A stretch of 52,657 bases of DNA from Lachnospiraceae bacterium (GTDB lineage: Bacteria; Bacillota; Clostridia; Lachnospirales; Lachnospiraceae): contig JAILGE010000007.1 of the NCBI GenBank assembly GCA_024697065.1, positions 1 to 52,657 on the forward strand. The letters run 5' to 3'. This document shows positions 46,415-52,657 of this stretch, piece by piece; the stretch's first letter is position 1, and every line of letters starts with the position of its first letter. The notes under the pieces are model-generated. The model was not told the DNA's origin. It saw only the letters and a program-made list of their open reading frames with translations, and searched no databases. The position numbers and the translations under genes are program-made.

Positions 46415-46457
46415 TAAAAAATGCGGATGCCGACTTAACGGTATCCGCATTTTTTTA
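46415..46457. terminator. Bidirectional terminator between mnmG and hflC
   Basis: AAAAAATGCGGATGCCG pairs with CGGTATCCGCATTTTTT around a 6-base loop. A-runs and T-runs on both sides suit both convergent transcripts. Confidence 0.9.
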
Positions 46458-46490
46458 TCCGTTATTCCGGATCCTTTGCTGTATAGATTA

Positions 46491-47510
46491 TCAGTAATTC
46501 CTGTAGAAGATCTGTGCTATAGGCGAGTCGGCGCTTAGAACGACCGTTTTATCTTCGCTGTTTTCCATGGCTGTCTTCAGCGCATCAAGTGATCTGACAT
46601 AGGAATAGAATGCTGCTTTGTCAGGATCCGCGTAAGCTTCTGAAAGGATCTCCATATATTGAGCTTCGCCTTCCGCACGGGTTATGGCTGCCTGTGATTC
46701 TGCCGTTGACTTGAGTATTGATGTCTCGCGGTCGGTGGTATTAATGATCATCTGAGCCTCTTCTTCACCTTCTGCGGTGTACTGTGCGGCGATATTCTCT
46801 CGTTCAGAGATCATACGTGTATATACAGCTTCTTTGTTCGCATCGGGCAGATCGAGCTTCTTTACGTCTACGGTATCTATCACTATTCCGTACTGGGTTT
46901 CCTTCTCGTCGATCTGAGCCATGATGAGTTCGGTAAGGGACTTGATCTCAACGGATTCGGGTTTCTCAAGTTCCATATCGTTGGAGGATACGGATTCATC
47001 GGGAGAAAGGGCTGCCTGCGTGATATCAAGCTTGCCGTCACGTGACTGTATCACTTCGTTTTGTGTCATTGAAGAGATGACAACCTTTGTGGCGTTGTAT
47101 ACCGTTGTATTTATTCTTGCTTCAGCATTCTGTGTGGAACCGTTTAAGGAATGAACGAATAAAAGCGGATCAGTGATATGCCAGAGCACATATGAATCGA
47201 CTATCATGGTCTTCTTGTCTGAGGTGATGACATCCGATTCGGGAAGGTCGTAGATGAGCATCTTGTGCGGAAGAGGACTTGCCGAATCGATTAAGGGGAT
47301 CTTGAAGGAAAGTCCAGGTTCTGTAGTCACATTCACAACTTCTCCGAATCTTCTGATCAGCTGATATTCGTCGGGTTTAGTGATGACCAGAGAAGAAAGA
47401 AGTGTTGCAAGCACGATTATTACCGCTATCACAGCTATGATAGTACGTACGATACCGGCACCGTTGATCGGATTGTCGTTTATGATATTATCATTTGCAT
47501 TCTTATTCAT
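46491..47510 (-). CDS. hflC: HflC-like SPFH/prohibitin-family membrane protein
   Basis: This 339-residue protein has an N-terminal membrane span (about 22-45), an SPFH domain (ITKPDEYQLIRRFGEV, PGLSFKIPLID, VDSYVLWHITDP) and a long Ala/Glu-rich coiled coil (ENIAAQYTAEGEEEAQMI). With HflK it forms a ring that encloses FtsH in proteobacteria. The ATG 47510 follows AGGGAGG; the longer frame from 47624 runs into hflK and is rejected. An inserted Ser/Glu-rich loop (about 150-180) is unusual. The gene starts 13 bases after hflK. FtsH is not in the window. Confidence 0.88.
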   Translation of the reverse strand: MNKNANDNIINDNPINGAGIVRTIIAVIAVIIVLATLLSSLVITKPDEYQLIRRFGEVVNVTTEPGLSFKIPLIDSASPLPHKMLIYDLPESDVITSDKKTMIVDSYVLWHITDPLLFVHSLNGSTQNAEARINTTVYNATKVVISSMTQNEVIQSRDGKLDITQAALSPDESVSSNDMELEKPESVEIKSLTELIMAQIDEKETQYGIVIDTVDVKKLDLPDANKEAVYTRMISERENIAAQYTAEGEEEAQMIINTTDRETSILKSTAESQAAITRAEGEAQYMEILSEAYADPDKAAFYSYVRSLDALKTAMENSEDKTVVLSADSPIAQIFYRNY

Positions 47511-47523
47511 TTTTGATCCTCCC

Positions 47524-48492
47524 TTATTCATCGGCAGCGGCCGCAACCGTAGCCGTTTTGGTATCGCTTCCTGTAAAAGCGTCGATAGGCATGATGGTCT
47601 CAATGCTTCCGGAGTCGGACTCAATGATAACCTTCATATCGGGAAGGACATCTTCCATGGTCTCATAGAACATACGCTGTCTGGTCACTTCAGGGAACTT
47701 CTGATACTCTTCATATTCTGAGAGGAATCTGGATGCCTGACCTGTTGCTTCATTGATACGCTGCTGCTTGTCGGCTTCGGCTTCCTGGATTATGCGGTCT
47801 GCCTCGGCGTTTGCAGCGGGGATCTGTTCGTTACGGTATTTATTTGCATTATTTACCGCAGTTTCTTTACCCTGTTTTGCGGTTTCAACCGCTTTGAATG
47901 CTTCGGAGATCTCAACTGTGGGCGGTTCCGCATCCTGCATGGAAATGGCTACCAGCTGTATACCGAGATCGTATTTATCAAGCTTTTCAGTGATCATCGT
48001 GAAGATGTTTGACTGGATCTCGTTTTTACCGGTGGTGAGAACGGAATCCACGGTATATGAACCGATGGTGGTACGTATGCTGTTTTGAACAACATTACGG
48101 AGTATGAGTTCGGGATCCTGTGAGTTAAAGAGTGACTTGACGGGATCGGTGACACGATACTCAACATAGAAATCCACAGAGATGAAATTGTAATCCGATG
48201 TTATCATCATGCTGTCAGGCGTAGAGGTATAAACCGTTCCCTCTGCCGTATTGTCGGATGTGGTATAACCGACGTCAAAGCCCTTGATGGTTGTATCCAC
48301 TTTTCTTACTGTCTGTATAAAAGGTATCTTGAAATGCAGACCGGGAGCGGAAGTGCCGGTAGGTTTTCCGAATGTTAAGACCACTCCTACTTGTGATTCG
48401 CTGACCGTATAGATCCCTGCAGGAAGTATCGTGGCAAGAAGTATAAAGAATACGATTGCCGCGATGATCAGCCGACTGTTTGTTTTTTTCAT
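47524..48492 (-). CDS. hflK: HflK-like SPFH/prohibitin-family membrane protein
   Basis: This 322-residue partner of HflC has a membrane span at about 8-28, an SPFH domain (YTVSESQVGVVLTFGKP, PGLHFKIPFIQ, DFYVEYRVTDP), an Ala/Glu/Gln coiled coil (NAEADRIIQEAEADKQQ) and the C-terminal FYETMEDVLPDMKVIIES block that is typical of HflK. It lacks the glycine-rich N-terminus of proteobacterial HflK. GAGGAGG precedes the ATG; the frame upstream from 48591 has no ribosome site. The two genes are one operon. The likely role is control of membrane proteolysis or membrane organisation. Confidence 0.88.
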   Translation of the reverse strand: MKKTNSRLIIAAIVFFILLATILPAGIYTVSESQVGVVLTFGKPTGTSAPGLHFKIPFIQTVRKVDTTIKGFDVGYTTSDNTAEGTVYTSTPDSMMITSDYNFISVDFYVEYRVTDPVKSLFNSQDPELILRNVVQNSIRTTIGSYTVDSVLTTGKNEIQSNIFTMITEKLDKYDLGIQLVAISMQDAEPPTVEISEAFKAVETAKQGKETAVNNANKYRNEQIPAANAEADRIIQEAEADKQQRINEATGQASRFLSEYEEYQKFPEVTRQRMFYETMEDVLPDMKVIIESDSGSIETIMPIDAFTGSDTKTATVAAAADE

Positions 48493-48545
48493 AGTTCTCC
48501 TCCTCAAATAAACTGATAGTACATGCTCTGAGCACATACTTGAAT

Positions 48546-48554
48546 ATGATAACA
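48546..48554 (-). promoter_or_regulatory. Extended -10 element for the hflK-hflC operon
   Basis: Read on the minus strand, TGTTATCAT is an extended -10 (TGn plus TATCAT) about 55 bases before the hflK ATG. The -35 is weak (TTTCAT with a 16-base spacer). Confidence 0.4.
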
Positions 48555-48597
48555 TTTTTGTGAAAAAATGAAAGACCGTCGTCAGAATCACACTGTA

Positions 48598-48626
48598 TGG
48601 AATTGAAGGACGGTTTGTGCTAATAT
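48598..48626 (+). promoter_or_regulatory. Promoter of glnS
   Basis: TAATAT (48621-48626) is preceded by TGC, an extended -10, with a weak -35 (TGGAAT) 17 bases upstream. It implies a start near 48633, downstream of the ATG at 48625, so that ATG is not used. Confidence 0.45.
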
Positions 48627-48672
48627 GATTAGAGTTTTAAATATATTTTCAGGAAGGTTTCAAATTTTGGCC

Positions 48673-50358
48673 ATGGAAGAAAAAAAGTCAAGAAATTTTA
48701 TTGAAGTGGAGATTGACAAGGATCTTGCGGAAGGTGTATATGATACGGTTCATACCAGATTTCCGCCGGAACCCAACGGCTATCTTCATATAGGACATGC
48801 AAAATCGATCATTCTCAATTACGGACTTTCCAGGGAGTACGGCGGAAAGTTCAATATGCGTTTTGATGATACAAATCCTACAAAAGAAAAGCCCGAATTC
48901 GTAGAGGCCATCAAGGAAGACATAAAGTGGCTTGGTGCCGACTGGGAAGACAGACTGTTTTTTGCATCCGATTATTTTGATCAGATGTATGAAGCTGCAG
49001 TTAAGCTCATAAAGAAGGGCAAGGCATATATTTCCGATCTTTCTGCCGACGAGATCAGGGAATACAGAGGAACACTTACCGAACCCGGCAAGAACGATCC
49101 TTCCAGAGACCGCTCTGTGGAAGAGAATCTTCAGATCTTTGAAGAAATGAAGAACGGAAAATATCCCGATGGAAGCAAGGTCCTCAGGGCTAAGATCGAT
49201 ATGTCCAGTGCCAATATCAATATGAGAGACCCGGTTATCTACAGAGTGGCACATATGACACATCACAATACGGGAGACAAGTGGTGCATCTATCCCATGT
49301 ATGATTTTGCTCATCCTATTGAGGATGCCATCGAGGGGATCACTCATTCCATCTGTACATTGGAGTTCGAAGACCACAGGCCTCTTTATAACTGGGTAGT
49401 TGAAGAGCTCGAATATCCTCATCCTCCCAGACAGATAGAGTTTGCAAAGATGTATCTTACAGGTGTTGTCACAGGTAAGCGTTATATCAAGAAGCTTGTT
49501 GAGGACGGAGTGGTTGACGGTTGGGATGATCCCAGACTTGTATCCATCGCAGCACTCAGACGCAGAGGGTATACACCTGCATCAATCCGTAATTTTGTGG
49601 AGCTTTCCGGCGTCAGCAAGGCTAATTCTTCCTGCGATATGGCGATGCTTGAGTATTGCGTGCGTGAGGACTTAAAGCTTTCAAAGCCCCGCGTAATGGC
49701 GGTTTTGGATCCGGTTAAGCTTGTGATAGATAATTATCCCGAAGGACAGACCGAAGAGATTGAAGCTGTCAATAATCCGGAGAATGAAGAGCTCGGAACA
49801 AGAAAGCTTACTTTTGGAAGAGAGCTTTACATTGAGAGGAACGACTTTATGGAAGAGCCTCCTAAGAAATATTACAGACTCTATCCGGGAAATGAAGTCA
49901 GACTCATGAATGCTTATTTTGTAACCTGTACTTCTTTTGAGAAAGACGAGAACGGTAACATCACTGTTATTCACTGCACATACGATCCGGAAACAAAGCA
50001 GGATGGAAGAGAAGTACCCAGAAAGGTAAAGGGAACCATCCACTGGGTTTATGCGGGAAGCGCTTTTAAAGCAACCGTCAGATTGTATGAGAGTCTTATA
50101 GAAGAGGGTAAGGAAGTATATGATGAAGCGACAGGGGAGATGAATCTCAATCCGAATTCACTCAGGGTGCTTACGGATTGCTACCTTGAAGCCTCTCTTA
50201 AGGATGCAAAGCCTTTCGATTCATTCCAGTTTGTAAGAAACGGGTTCTTTACGGCGGACTTCAGGGATTCTAAGCCCGGTGCACCCGTATTTAACAGAGT
50301 GGTGGGCCTTAAGAGCTCCTTTAAACTTCCGACTGACAACGCCGGTGCAAATGCTTAA
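48673..50358 (+). CDS. glnS: Glutaminyl-tRNA synthetase
   Basis: This 561-residue class I synthetase charges tRNA-Gln with glutamine. The HIGH motif is in [14 protein letters not shown], then [26 protein letters not shown] and the [20 protein letters not shown] block. The KMSKS loop is changed to [11 protein letters not shown]. The C-terminal anticodon-binding beta-barrels are complete. AGGAAGG lies 15 bases before this ATG; a TTG at 48667 has better spacing and would add only two residues. Direct GlnRS in a Firmicute replaces or supplements the GatCAB transamidation route. Confidence 0.94.
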   Translation: MEEKKSRNFIEVEIDKDLAEGVYDTVHTRFPPEPNGYLHIGHAKSIILNYGLSREYGGKFNMRFDDTNPTKEKPEFVEAIKEDIKWLGADWEDRLFFASDYFDQMYEAAVKLIKKGKAYISDLSADEIREYRGTLTEPGKNDPSRDRSVEENLQIFEEMKNGKYPDGSKVLRAKIDMSSANINMRDPVIYRVAHMTHHNTGDKWCIYPMYDFAHPIEDAIEGITHSICTLEFEDHRPLYNWVVEELEYPHPPRQIEFAKMYLTGVVTGKRYIKKLVEDGVVDGWDDPRLVSIAALRRRGYTPASIRNFVELSGVSKANSSCDMAMLEYCVREDLKLSKPRVMAVLDPVKLVIDNYPEGQTEEIEAVNNPENEELGTRKLTFGRELYIERNDFMEEPPKKYYRLYPGNEVRLMNAYFVTCTSFEKDENGNITVIHCTYDPETKQDGREVPRKVKGTIHWVYAGSAFKATVRLYESLIEEGKEVYDEATGEMNLNPNSLRVLTDCYLEASLKDAKPFDSFQFVRNGFFTADFRDSKPGAPVFNRVVGLKSSFKLPTDNAGANA

Positions 50359-50382
50359 TATTTTTCAGAGAGGAATGATTGT

Positions 50383-51258
50383 ATGGGATTATTGGACGGA
50401 CTCAGTTCATTAGGCTTTGGTGAGACAGAAAAGATCTCGCTTTTTGAGGAAGAGAAAAAGGAACCTGCAAAAAAGAAGCCTGTTGAAGAGAAGAAGCCGG
50501 AGATAAAGGAAGAGGATTTTTTATACGACAAAAGTTTCGAATGTCCGGTATGTTCACATTCCTTTAAGCAGCGTGCTGTCAGAAGTAACCAGGCGAGGCT
50601 TTTAAAAGAGGATATGGATCTGCGCCCGGTTTATAACGGGATCGATGTCAACAAATATGATGTCGTTGCCTGCCCGCAGTGCGGTTATGCATCGTTGACC
50701 AGATTTCACGGATCATTGGCAAAGCCCTTCAGGGATCTGATCAGACAGAATATTTCAACCAAGTTCACGTCACTTCCTCCTACCGGAGCAGTGATGAGTT
50801 ATGAGGATGCATTTACCAGATACAAGTTATCTCTTCTCAATGCGGTTGTAAGAAAAGGAAAGAACAGTGAAAAAGCCTTTATCTGTTTAAAGACTGCATG
50901 GCTGCTCAGAAGCATGCAGGAAAGTGTCGTGGCTGATGAGAAGCTTTCGACAGATGAGAAAAAAGAAAAGGTAAAGCAGCTTAAGGCACAGGAGATCGAA
51001 TATTTAAGAAATGCCCACGAGGGATTTGTTAAGGCAAGGACTAATGAGACACCGCCTTATGCCGGCGGAATGAATACCGTTACGATGGATTATCTCATCG
51101 GTGCGATTGCCTGCGAAGCGGGCGTAGCATACAGAGATGCCGCAAGGGTTCTTGAAGAGGTGGCGATCAATCCTCAGGCCGGAAAGCATATAAAGGATAA
51201 TGCGGTTGAGCTTATAGCAATACTGAAGCAGAAGCTGAACGAACAGAATCCTGAATGA
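50383..51258 (+). CDS. DUF2225 zinc-binding cytoplasmic protein
   Basis: This 291-residue protein has a charged Lys/Glu/Pro lead (about 20-45), then two CxxC pairs (FECPVCSHSF near 53 and VACPQCGYAS near 95) that form the metal site of DUF2225. The remaining helical part (about 110-290) has TPR-like wording (EKAFICLKTAWLLRS, EYLRNAHEGFVKA). The family's function is unknown. It follows glnS by 24 bases behind AGAGAGGAATG, so it may share its transcript. A strong terminator follows. Confidence 0.83.
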   Translation: MGLLDGLSSLGFGETEKISLFEEEKKEPAKKKPVEEKKPEIKEEDFLYDKSFECPVCSHSFKQRAVRSNQARLLKEDMDLRPVYNGIDVNKYDVVACPQCGYASLTRFHGSLAKPFRDLIRQNISTKFTSLPPTGAVMSYEDAFTRYKLSLLNAVVRKGKNSEKAFICLKTAWLLRSMQESVVADEKLSTDEKKEKVKQLKAQEIEYLRNAHEGFVKARTNETPPYAGGMNTVTMDYLIGAIACEAGVAYRDAARVLEEVAINPQAGKHIKDNAVELIAILKQKLNEQNPE

Positions 51259-51280
51259 AAAAATATAATAATAGAGTAAT

Positions 51281-51316
51281 AAAAAAGCGGAGCTCACAAT
51301 GAACTCCGCTTTTTTA
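51281..51316. terminator. Intrinsic terminator after the DUF2225 gene
   Basis: AAAAAAGCGGAG (51281-51292) pairs with CTCCGCTTTTTT (51304-51315) around an 11-base loop. The symmetry of A- and T-runs would also end the convergent small gene at 51361. Confidence 0.92.
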
Positions 51317-51360
51317 TGCTTTTAAGGAATGCCTTTTCGGATGTTTATTCCGTATACCAA

Positions 51361-51654
51361 TCAGTCCTTATCGGAATCGTTATCGTTGAAGAAATCCTCG
51401 CTGGTCCCGCCTGTTGCGGAAGATTCTACATCTGCAGCATCATCACCCTTGATGACCTCTGTGTCGTCATCGGATGAAGCGCTGTCCAGATTCAGATAAC
51501 TGCGCTCGATATCATCGTCATCATCGTCAAGATCATCGAAATCATCGAGATCCTTTAAATCCTTATCTCTTGTCTGAAGATAGTGATAAACACCTGCTGC
51601 AGCTATGCCGGCGATAGCACCGATTACAAGAAACTTGCCTAATTTTTTTGCCAT
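51361..51654 (-). CDS. Small single-span membrane protein with acidic tail
   Basis: This 97-residue protein begins MAKKLGKF, has one membrane span (about 8-26, VIGAIAGIAAAGVYHYL) and then a very acidic Asp/Ser-rich tail (DLDDFDDLDDDDDD near 37). No named family is recognised. The basic N-terminus suggests the tail faces outside or, by positive-inside logic, an N-in topology. GAAAGGAG is well placed before the ATG. It is divergent from the TetR gene, sharing a 134-base intergenic region, and may be a target of that regulator. Confidence 0.75.
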   Translation of the reverse strand: MAKKLGKFLVIGAIAGIAAAGVYHYLQTRDKDLKDLDDFDDLDDDDDDIERSYLNLDSASSDDDTEVIKGDDAADVESSATGGTSEDFFNDNDSDKD

Positions 51655-51710
51655 GATATGTGATTCTCCTTTCAGAAAAAATAATTCAGATCTGAGACTT
51701 ATGTCATTGC

Positions 51711-51738
51711 ATAATATTTTAATATAATGTGCGTTAAA
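51711..51738 (-). promoter_or_regulatory. Possible promoter of the small membrane protein gene
   Basis: On the minus strand TTTAAC (51733-51738) and TATTAT (51711-51716) are separated by 16 bases, giving a leader of about 50 bases. Confidence 0.35.
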
Positions 51739-51752
51739 AGAAAAGGGATGTA

Positions 51753-51781
51753 TTTAATTTTCCAAATCGATATGGTAATAT
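51753..51781 (+). promoter_or_regulatory. Promoter of the TetR gene, leaderless arrangement
   Basis: TAATAT (51776-51781) preceded by TGG is an extended -10, with TTTAAT 17 bases upstream. The predicted transcription start coincides with the ATG at 51789, and there is no ribosome site. Confidence 0.45.
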
Positions 51782-51788
51782 TCCTCTT

Positions 51789-52391
51789 ATGAATGAGAAG
51801 TTCTATACCCTGAAAAAAGAAAAACAGGATGTCATGATAAACGGTGCGATGCAGATCTTTGCATTGTACGGATATCATCATGCAAGTACGGATGATATGG
51901 TAAAGGCTTCCGGAGTCAGCAAAGGTCTGTGGTTTCATTATTTTGATACCAAGGCGGGACTGTATTCCTTTGTGGCTTCATATGCACTTAAGTATGCTAT
52001 GCTCGAGTACTCGATGCTTACTGTTGAGCAGGGGGAGGATTATTTCCTGGTCAGGATGAAGTTCGAGATATGCAAGATGAAGATGATCGATAAATATCCG
52101 TACCTTCCTCTTTTTATCTGCGGGATACTCAAGGAAGAAGATCCGGATGTGGAGGAGAGCATAAGGGAAGTAAGGAACCGTTATGTTGATACATGTCAGG
52201 AGATGATGTTAAAAGCGGATTACAGCGGACTCAGGAGATGTGAGGATTATGTCCTGCTTACGGATATGCTTGATTACACCATAGAAGCCCTGATGCAGGA
52301 CGGATATCACGGCTCATCTTTTTCCAAGGAACGCTACCTTATGCAGGTTCAGAAGCATATTGATGCGTTAAAAACACTGATTTACAGGTGA
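51789..52391 (+). CDS. TetR/AcrR-family transcriptional regulator
   Basis: This 200-residue regulator has the N-terminal TetR helix-turn-helix (AMQIFALYGYHHASTDDMVKASGVSKGLWFHYFDTKAGLYSF, described here in parts: helix 1 near 18-26, recognition helix at SKGLWFHYF near 47). The C-terminal ligand domain (about 65-200) is helical with no recognised ligand class. TetR proteins usually repress neighbouring or own genes; the divergent small membrane protein is a candidate target. The ATG has no ribosome site and sits at the predicted transcription start. Confidence 0.88.
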   Translation: MNEKFYTLKKEKQDVMINGAMQIFALYGYHHASTDDMVKASGVSKGLWFHYFDTKAGLYSFVASYALKYAMLEYSMLTVEQGEDYFLVRMKFEICKMKMIDKYPYLPLFICGILKEEDPDVEESIREVRNRYVDTCQEMMLKADYSGLRRCEDYVLLTDMLDYTIEALMQDGYHGSSFSKERYLMQVQKHIDALKTLIYR

Positions 52392-52422
52392 AAGGGTATG
52401 CAATTACTGTGAAATATTGTTC

Positions 52423-52451
52423 TTGCGTGCCCTTTTTGTGTGTGATAAAAT
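52423..52451 (+). promoter_or_regulatory. Promoter of hom
   Basis: TTGCGT (52423-52428), a 17-base spacer and TAAAAT (52446-52451) with TGA in front, an extended -10. The leader is about 67 bases; no riboswitch or T-box fits in it. Confidence 0.65.
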
Positions 52452-52524
52452 TTTTAACATTGTTTGCTGTTTTTTTTGCAGACGACCGATTCTAACTAAT
52501 TTTGAAGGAAAGCAGGATAATAAT

Positions 52525-52657
52525 ATGGTTAAGGCAGCAGTCCTCGGATACGGAACAGTAGGAAGCGGAATAGTTGAAGTTATTGAGAAGAATGCGGATG
52601 TTATCGCCGCGCATGGCGTTGATATGCATGTAAAATACATTCTCGACCTCAGAGACT
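52525..52657 (+). CDS. hom: Homoserine dehydrogenase, N-terminal part (cut by window end)
   Basis: The first 44 codons read MVKAAVLGYGTVGSGIVEV and continue to YILDLRD. The Rossmann NAD(P) motif GYGTVGSG is typical of homoserine dehydrogenase, which reduces aspartate semialdehyde to homoserine for threonine and methionine synthesis. The rest lies beyond the window. The ATG follows GAAGGAAAGCAGGA. Confidence 0.82.
   Translation, partial: MVKAAVLGYGTVGSGIVEVIEKNADVIAAHGVDMHVKYILDLRD

Noticed and set aside
47511-47624. N-terminal extension of HflC into hflK
   Set aside because: The extra residues are basic and proline-rich, unlike the family, while ATG 47510 has AGGGAGG in place.
1-52657. Prophage, insertion sequences, toxin-antitoxin or defence systems
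   Set aside because: No transposase, integrase, nuclease array or toxin-like small gene pair was seen; gene content and composition are even throughout.

Overview
The window looks like chromosomal DNA of a low-to-moderate GC, strictly anaerobic Firmicute, most likely a Lachnospiraceae member of gut or rumen type. This is inferred from several signs. All the cobalamin genes are of the anaerobic (cobalt-early) type. The promoters carry extended -10 (TGn) elements, and strong AGGAGG sites precede ATG or TTG starts. A rare intracellular GH120 beta-xylosidase is present, and a kinase carries a formylglycine-like DUF6273 tail. The tig-clpP-clpX-lon-engB block has the clostridial order. No prophage, insertion sequence or CRISPR array was seen.

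Layout. (1) 1-3838: a small phosphatase, an APH-like kinase on the minus strand and a GH120 beta-xylosidase. (2) 3800-23581: about 20 kb of cobalamin genes. It opens with an extended -10 promoter, a cobalamin riboswitch and a riboswitch terminator. These control a lipoprotein cobaltochelatase of the CbiK family. After a second terminator come a corrinoid-type ABC importer (BtuF/C/D-like) and a tightly packed run: cbiC, cbiD, a cbiF-cbiG fusion, cbiH, a cbiJ-cbiE fusion, cbiT, cbiA, cobD, cbiP, cobT, a duplicated cobU-like gene, cobS and cbiB. (3) 23558-25426, minus strand: corrinoid adenosyltransferase, probably co-transcribed with a DUF4353 carbohydrate-binding lipoprotein. (4) 25597-25667: tRNA-Gly(UCC).

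(5) 25736-30019: a MacB-like ABC operon (ATPase, large surface-exposed accessory protein, FtsX-type permease), preceded by 11-bp-spaced direct repeats that look like a response-regulator site. (6) 30184-33396: a zinc-ribbon Ser/Thr kinase, a PPP-type phosphatase and a bactofilin. (7) 33484-39917: protein quality control (trigger factor, ClpP, ClpX, Lon) and the ribosome-assembly GTPase EngB. (8) 40009-46412: a DHH phosphoesterase, a membrane protein with a phosphodiester-glycosidase-like domain, an Lgt-like membrane protein and mnmG. (9) 46491-48492, minus strand: hflK-hflC. (10) 48673-52657: glnS, a DUF2225 protein, a small acidic membrane protein (minus), a TetR regulator and the start of hom, cut by the window end.

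The cobalamin genes would together convert a cobalt-charged early corrinoid to adenosylcobalamin, with uptake as an alternative source. CbiL (C20 methyltransferase), the sirohydrochlorin-forming enzyme and the CobC phosphatase are not in the window and must be elsewhere or replaced. The most unusual points are the exported cobaltochelatase, which shares a C-terminal domain with the neighbouring substrate-binding lipoprotein; the duplicated CobU in which the diagnostic motifs are split between two half-modules; and the kinase-phosphatase-bactofilin set. All functions are read from sequence motifs and remembered family signatures; no searches were run.
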